Below are positions 59,822-64,000 of a DNA stretch of 64,000 nucleotides, piece after piece. Below the pieces are notes generated by a model that worked only from the letters and a program-made list of their open reading frames with translations, made no database searches and was not told the DNA's origin. Position numbers and translations under genes: made by a program. Numbering within the stretch: position 1 is the stretch's first letter; each line of letters starts with the position of its first letter. The DNA is from Nostoc sp. KVJ20 (lineage in GTDB: Bacteria; Cyanobacteriota; Cyanobacteriia; Cyanobacteriales; Nostocaceae): positions 1 to 64,000 of the forward strand of contig NZ_KV757636.1 of the NCBI RefSeq assembly GCF_001712795.1. Direction: 5' to 3'.

Positions 59822-61096
59822 TTGTCTCGTCGATATTTATTTACCTCCGAGTCAGTCACCGAAGGTCATCCAGATAAAATCTGCGATCAGATTTCTGATA
59901 CCATTCTGGATGCCCTACTGACACAAGACCCCAGCAGCCGTGTTGCCGCTGAAGTAGTAGTTAATACTGGTTTAGTGCTAATCACTGGTGAAATAACCAC
60001 CAAAGCCAACGTAAATTTCGTCAATCTCGCCCGCAAAAAAATTGCCGAAATTGGTTATACCAATGCCGACAATGGCTTTTCTGCTAACAGCACCAGTGTT
60101 TTGCTAGCTTTAGACGAACAATCACCCGATATTGCCCAAGGCGTTAACACCGCCCAAGAAACCCGTCAGCAAGATAGTGATGAACTATTCGATAAAATTG
60201 GTGCGGGCGATCAAGGTATAATGTTTGGCTTTGCCAGCAACGAAACACCAGAACTGATGCCCTTACCCATCAGTCTTGCTCACCGCATTGCTCGCCGATT
60301 GGCAGCAGTCCGCAAAACAGGTGAATTGTCATACCTGCGTCCTGACGGCAAAACCCAAGTAACTGTAGTCTACGAAGACGGACGCCCCGTAGGTATTGAT
60401 ACTATCCTGATTTCAACCCAGCATACAGCCAGTATTGGGGAAATAACGGATGAGGCGGCTGTACAAGCCAAAATTAAACAAGACCTCTGGTCAGCAGTGG
60501 TTGAACCTGTTTTTGGCGACATTGACGTTAAACCTAATCAGGAAACACGTTTTTTAGTCAACCCCACCGGCAAATTTGTCGTTGGTGGCCCTCAGGGAGA
60601 TTCTGGTCTGACAGGACGGAAAATAATCGTTGATACCTACGGTGGTTATTCACGACATGGTGGCGGCGCTTTTTCCGGCAAAGACCCCACGAAAGTAGAC
60701 CGTTCTGCTGCTTATGCAGCTCGTTATGTGGCGAAAAATATTGTCGCCGCCGGGTTGGCAGAAAAAGTTGAAATCCAGCTATCTTATGCGATTGGCGTAG
60801 CGCGACCAACAAGTATCCTAGTTGATACCTTTGGCACTGGCAAAGTGGATGAAGAAATCTTACTAGAATTAATCAATCAGCACTTTGAACTGCGTCCGGC
60901 GGGGATTATCCATACCTTCAACTTACGCAACTTACCAAGTGAACGAGGCGGACGTTTTTATCAGGACGTCGCGGCTTACGGTCATTTTGGGCGGGCTGAT
61001 TTAGACTTGCCTTGGGAACAGACCGATAAAGCCGAATTGTTGAAGCAAGCAGCAAATGAGTCACTTTCGGCAGCAGTTGCTCAGGCACTAACCTAG
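59822..61096 (+). CDS. metK: S-adenosylmethionine synthetase
   Basis: 424 residues from a TTG with AGGAGG (59808-59813) eight bases upstream, giving the usual SRRYLFTSESVTEGHPDKIC start. Catalytic His in GHPDK, GAGDQGIMFG, and GGGAFSGKDPTKVDRSAAY are intact. It makes SAM from methionine and ATP. The ~200 bases upstream show no recognisable SAM riboswitch. The 30-residue tail after GHFGR is normal for cyanobacteria. Confidence 0.96.
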   Translation: MSRRYLFTSESVTEGHPDKICDQISDTILDALLTQDPSSRVAAEVVVNTGLVLITGEITTKANVNFVNLARKKIAEIGYTNADNGFSANSTSVLLALDEQSPDIAQGVNTAQETRQQDSDELFDKIGAGDQGIMFGFASNETPELMPLPISLAHRIARRLAAVRKTGELSYLRPDGKTQVTVVYEDGRPVGIDTILISTQHTASIGEITDEAAVQAKIKQDLWSAVVEPVFGDIDVKPNQETRFLVNPTGKFVVGGPQGDSGLTGRKIIVDTYGGYSRHGGGAFSGKDPTKVDRSAAYAARYVAKNIVAAGLAEKVEIQLSYAIGVARPTSILVDTFGTGKVDEEILLELINQHFELRPAGIIHTFNLRNLPSERGGRFYQDVAAYGHFGRADLDLPWEQTDKAELLKQAANESLSAAVAQALT

Positions 61097-61502
61097 ACTT
61101 ATACGCTACTGCAAAAACTGAGTTTATCTACGTGAGGGTATAGGCAACTTGATAAGTTATGCATACCCTCATTTTTGCTATTCGCCTGAATATTCATTCG
61201 CGTTTCGAGTCTTTCAAAAAGCCAATTCTTCTAATAAAAAAGCTGAAAGCTGATTTTAGCAGAGCTTTTCAGAACATATTGTACTTTTTTAAGTGAATAT
61301 CGGCTCAATCCGAAATCCCAATAAGAAACCCCCTCCGCCTTCGTCATAAGAAAATAATTACAAGGCAGAGGGGTTTCATTTATCTTAATATTTTTGTAGA
61401 GGCAGATTTTAGGGATTAATGCTGGCAAAAAACCAGTTCCTTTGATTTAAAACCCGCAAAAACCTATGTTGTGTTTATTTTAACCTGCCAACTTAGTTGA
61501 GC
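61097..61502. other. Gene-free stretch after metK with two hairpins
   Basis: Besides the metK terminator at 61133-61176, it holds a ~15-bp hairpin AAACCCCCTCCGCCTT (61326-61341) / AAGGCAGAGGGGTTT (61362-61376). That one lacks a clean T-tract on either strand. It lies between convergent metK and the pentapeptide gene and may act as a two-way terminator. Confidence 0.6.
61133..61176 (+). terminator. Intrinsic terminator of metK
   Basis: 9-bp stem TGAGGGTAT (61133-61141) / ATACCCTCA (61163-61171) with a 21-base loop, followed by TTTTTGC. Confidence 0.75.
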
Positions 61503-61958
61503 CTAGTCCCAATCGGGAATTTCGGCATCTTCTCCACCAATCCCGATTCCAGTGTTAAATATTTCGGCATCAGTGAGATTGAGATCATTCATTGATGCTT
61601 TATACACATTAGAATCGTGAATCGTAGCGCGAGTAAAATTTACTCCGTTAAGATTTGTTTGCTTCAAATTCACATTGGTTACATAAGCGGATGTTAGATT
61701 AGCACCTGCCAAGTTTGCACCAGTTAAGTCAGCACCTTCGAGGTTGGCTCCTACAAGATTGGCTCCTTGGAGCTTCGAGCCTCTCAAGTCAGCACCAATT
61801 AGATGAGCGCCACTGAGGTTAGCTCCTGATAGATCACACTGGATACATTCCCCAGTTGAAAGCAGCTTTTGTAAGTCCTGCGGATTCTCGGCTCTAACCG
61901 AGCTAGTGAAAAATAGGGGAGTTGCTAAGGCCATGGCCGCTAATAGCTGGAGTTTCAT
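61503..61958 (-). CDS. Secreted pentapeptide-repeat protein
   Basis: 151 residues. Signal peptide MKLQLLAAMALATPLFFTSS with cleavage near VRA-EN, then CIQCDLSGANL and about fifteen A(D/N)LxG(A/S) pentapeptides from residue 40 to 130, forming a right-handed beta-helix. The tail (EIFNTGIGIGGEDAEIPDWD) is acidic. Probably periplasmic or lumenal; the fold gives no enzyme activity, so the role is structural or unknown. Confidence 0.85.
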   Translation of the reverse strand: MKLQLLAAMALATPLFFTSSVRAENPQDLQKLLSTGECIQCDLSGANLSGAHLIGADLRGSKLQGANLVGANLEGADLTGANLAGANLTSAYVTNVNLKQTNLNGVNFTRATIHDSNVYKASMNDLNLTDAEIFNTGIGIGGEDAEIPDWD

Positions 61959-62241
61959 AATTTTCCCCCTTAAATAATCAAGTTGCGTCCGTTCTGTCCC
62001 TCACAATTCTATTATCTCACTAAATTTCGTAAGGTCAATCTATCTCCTGATAACTTAGTTGTGATATGAAACAAGAATAAAAATAATGTCACAAATGCCA
62101 TTGATTCTGATTTTGGTGATTTTTAGCCGATAATTCGGCAAAAATTGCCAGTATTAAATCACTATTAAATCTTTTTAAAAGCTTGTACAATTCGTCATAA
62201 AGCTGATTTGATAAGTATTTATACTCGATGAATTATATAAT

Positions 62242-63114
62242 TTAGCTTAAGTCTTCAGATAGAAATTCTCGCATATACTGATTAACCAATTCAGGCTGTT
62301 CTTGCTGTACCCAATGACCACAATTGGGAATGTACTTAATTTGAAAATCCCTGACATAGGCTGCGGTGTCGTAGGTTAGTTCCTTGCCAAGTGCGGTGTC
62401 ATTCTCTCCCCAAATCATCAGTGTTGGCACTTCCAAAATACCCCAATTTGAATTTAGTATTCTTTGTTGAAAAACATTGCGGTAGTAGTTTAACATTGCT
62501 GTCAGGGCACCGCGTTTTGCAGCAGCATCTTTATATGCGTCAATATCCGCTTTAGTAAAAGCACTCTTGTTAACTGCTGTACCTTTAAAAATTGTTTCAA
62601 TTGCTTGGTAGTCTGAAGATTGTAAGAATACTTCTGGTATCCACGGTAGTTGGAAGAGGAAGATGTAGTAACTACGCTGCAACTGTTGGAGAGTGCGTAA
62701 GCCTTGACTAAATTTGGCAGGATGAGGCAGGTTAAGGATAATTAATCGCTCTACCATTTCGGGGTAAGTATATGCAAAAGCCCAAGCGATCGCACCACCC
62801 CAATCATGTCCAACTAAAACACATTTTTGGTATCCTAATCCTTTAATTACTCCCTCAACATCTTTGATAAATTCATCCATTACATAAGCTGATTGCTCGT
62901 TTGGTTTATCACTATCGTTGTAACCACGTAAATCAATGGCGACGACTTTAAAATCTTGGGCAAACTCTGGTATTTGATGCCGCCAAGAGTACCAAAATTC
63001 AGGAAATCCGTGCAGCATCAACATTAAAGGGCCTTCACCTTGGGTAACGTAGTGTAGTTTTACCCCATTGCTAGTTATATATTCGTGTTTCCAAGAACTT
63101 TCTATTAGAGACAT
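62242..63114 (-). CDS. Alpha/beta hydrolase, epoxide-hydrolase-like
   Basis: 290 residues from the ATG at 63114 (MSLIESSWKHEY); an in-frame start ten codons upstream is less likely. Oxyanion motif HGFPEFWYSW, nucleophile Asp104 in VGHDWGG, third acid probably in GENDTALG, and catalytic His in NCGHWVQQEQPE. An Asp nucleophile after GH suits soluble epoxide hydrolases and haloacid/fluoroacetate dehalogenases. The substrate cannot be read off. Monocistronic. Confidence 0.85.
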   Translation of the reverse strand: MSLIESSWKHEYITSNGVKLHYVTQGEGPLMLMLHGFPEFWYSWRHQIPEFAQDFKVVAIDLRGYNDSDKPNEQSAYVMDEFIKDVEGVIKGLGYQKCVLVGHDWGGAIAWAFAYTYPEMVERLIILNLPHPAKFSQGLRTLQQLQRSYYIFLFQLPWIPEVFLQSSDYQAIETIFKGTAVNKSAFTKADIDAYKDAAAKRGALTAMLNYYRNVFQQRILNSNWGILEVPTLMIWGENDTALGKELTYDTAAYVRDFQIKYIPNCGHWVQQEQPELVNQYMREFLSEDLS

Positions 63115-63320
63115 AATTAATACAAATTCAGCATTAAAAAACACTAAATAATAATACTGTATTTAAAAATTGTAATATTCTTCTGAGCAGTCTCACATCT
63201 ATTAAAAGACAGTATTACGATAGTGATTTTTTGCAAAAAGTTAGACAATTTGCCCTGAGATAGATGTGAATCATAGGTAAATTTTGGTAGAAGTAGATAT
63301 AATAATTCTCCCCAACTACC

Positions 63321-64000
63321 ATGACACAACAGTTGACAAACCATGCTTCATTGTGGATTGAGCGGCTGGGACGATTTGGCTATGTTTCCAAGGGAGTCGT
63401 TTACGGTATAGTTGGACTACTGGCGGCACAGGTGGCTTTTGGCACGGGTGGTAAAACAACTGATACTCAAGGCGCTCTCCAAACAATCGTCAACCAGCCA
63501 TTTGGTAAATTTTTGCTGGCTTTAGTTGCAATCGGCTTGATTGGTTACGTAATCTGGCGTTTTGTACAGGCAATTAAAGACCCAGAAAATAAAGGTAATG
63601 ATGCCAAAGGTTTGGCAGTGCGAATTGGTTACGCAGTTAATGGCTTGATTTATGCAAGTTTAGCCTTAAGTGCTGTGCAAATCGTTATGGGTACAGGTAG
63701 CGCTAAAAATAGTAGTGATTCTACTGAAGATTCGACAGCACGTTTGCTTTCTCAACCCTTTGGTCAATGGTTAGTTGGAACTGCGGGGGCATTTGTAATT
63801 GCTCTAGGTTTCTATCAGTTTTATCAAGCTTTTAGTGGCAAATTTCGTAAAGAACTCAATTTAACTGAGTTAAGCAACACAGAAGCCCAATGGGTAATGA
63901 GGATTGCCAGATTTGGTTTAGCGGCACGGGGTATAGTATTTTGTATTATCGGTTGGTTTTTAATCGAAGCAGCAAGACAGTCGAACGCCGCTACTGCCGA
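63321..64000 (+). CDS. DUF1206 membrane protein, partial
   Basis: 226 codons to the window end, frame open. MTQQLTNHASLWIERLGRFG start, then a repeated module RFGYVSKGVVYGIVG...PFGKFLLALVAIGLIGYVIWR and GYAVNGLIYASLALSAVQIV, which matches DUF1206 (three tandem two-span repeats). A third repeat begins at RIARFGLAARGIVF when the window stops. Function unknown; probably inner membrane. The C-terminal part lies outside. Confidence 0.82.
   Translation, partial: MTQQLTNHASLWIERLGRFGYVSKGVVYGIVGLLAAQVAFGTGGKTTDTQGALQTIVNQPFGKFLLALVAIGLIGYVIWRFVQAIKDPENKGNDAKGLAVRIGYAVNGLIYASLALSAVQIVMGTGSAKNSSDSTEDSTARLLSQPFGQWLVGTAGAFVIALGFYQFYQAFSGKFRKELNLTELSNTEAQWVMRIARFGLAARGIVFCIIGWFLIEAARQSNAATA

Noticed and set aside
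1..64000. tRNA, rRNA or CRISPR loci
   Set aside because: No cloverleaf with a GTTCRANNC arm, no rRNA sequence, and no regularly spaced repeat with unique spacers was seen; the tandem arrays here have no spacers.

Overview
The window is chromosomal DNA of a filamentous, probably heterocyst-forming cyanobacterium (Nostocales, Nostoc/Anabaena-like). The reasons are a CpcD-fused ferredoxin-NADP reductase (petH) divergent from phosphoribulokinase (prk), Ycf51, DUF3143, many copies of the HIP1 octamer GCGATCGC, and the heptanucleotide short tandem repeats (STRR) typical of this group. No rRNA, tRNA or CRISPR array was recognised.

Layout. 0-6.4 kb: the end of an IS630-type transposase, a PIG-V-like mannosyltransferase, a double-length EamA transporter, a Uma2 fragment, and a DdeI/Bpu10I-like restriction-modification pair. 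6.7-20.8 kb is mainly core: clpC, rimI, lysA, then cdaA-uppS-amidase (c-di-AMP synthesis and wall precursors), DUF3143 with a J-domain protein, a Phd/ParE toxin-antitoxin (TA) pair, dnaJ-dnaK, and an M28 peptidase. 20.9-28.2 kb: a second restriction-modification pair (alpha-type DNA methyltransferase plus XcyI-like nuclease), a bestrophin, a VOC protein, a gene-free stretch with several orphan terminators, a MazEF-like pair, a 101-bp MITE and a SIMPL protein. 28.6-37.2 kb: an FAD oxidoreductase, a YaaW protein, an O-antigen-ligase-like membrane protein, a structured-RNA candidate, Ycf51, and an alcohol dehydrogenase/aminotransferase operon. 37.2-47.5 kb: VapBC, a phosphoesterase, an ArsR regulator, bioB, a methyltransferase, a LivF-type ATPase, a dead VapC, Uma2, DUF1493, a histidine phosphatase, glucokinase and a secreted protein.

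47.5-54.3 kb is the most unusual part. Two near-identical Uma2 genes in the same orientation bracket two membrane-anchored Ser/Thr kinases, a higBA locus destroyed by a MITE and other lesions, a 21-bp minisatellite, a Tse2-like toxin with a small partner, and a PIN/FitA pair. The last ~35 bp of the Uma2 gene recur as isolated fragments exactly at the borders of the two TA operons, so each TA pair sits between direct repeats like a cassette.

54.4-64 kb is core again: hom, petH, prk, metK, a secreted pentapeptide-repeat protein, an alpha/beta hydrolase and the start of a DUF1206 membrane protein.

All function calls come from reading sequence by eye; no database search was run. Seven TA loci, two of them dead, two restriction-modification systems, several repeat families and two MITE copies show that accessory DNA is concentrated at 3.8-6.7, 15.5-16.2, 20.9-26.6, 32-34.7 and 37-54.3 kb.
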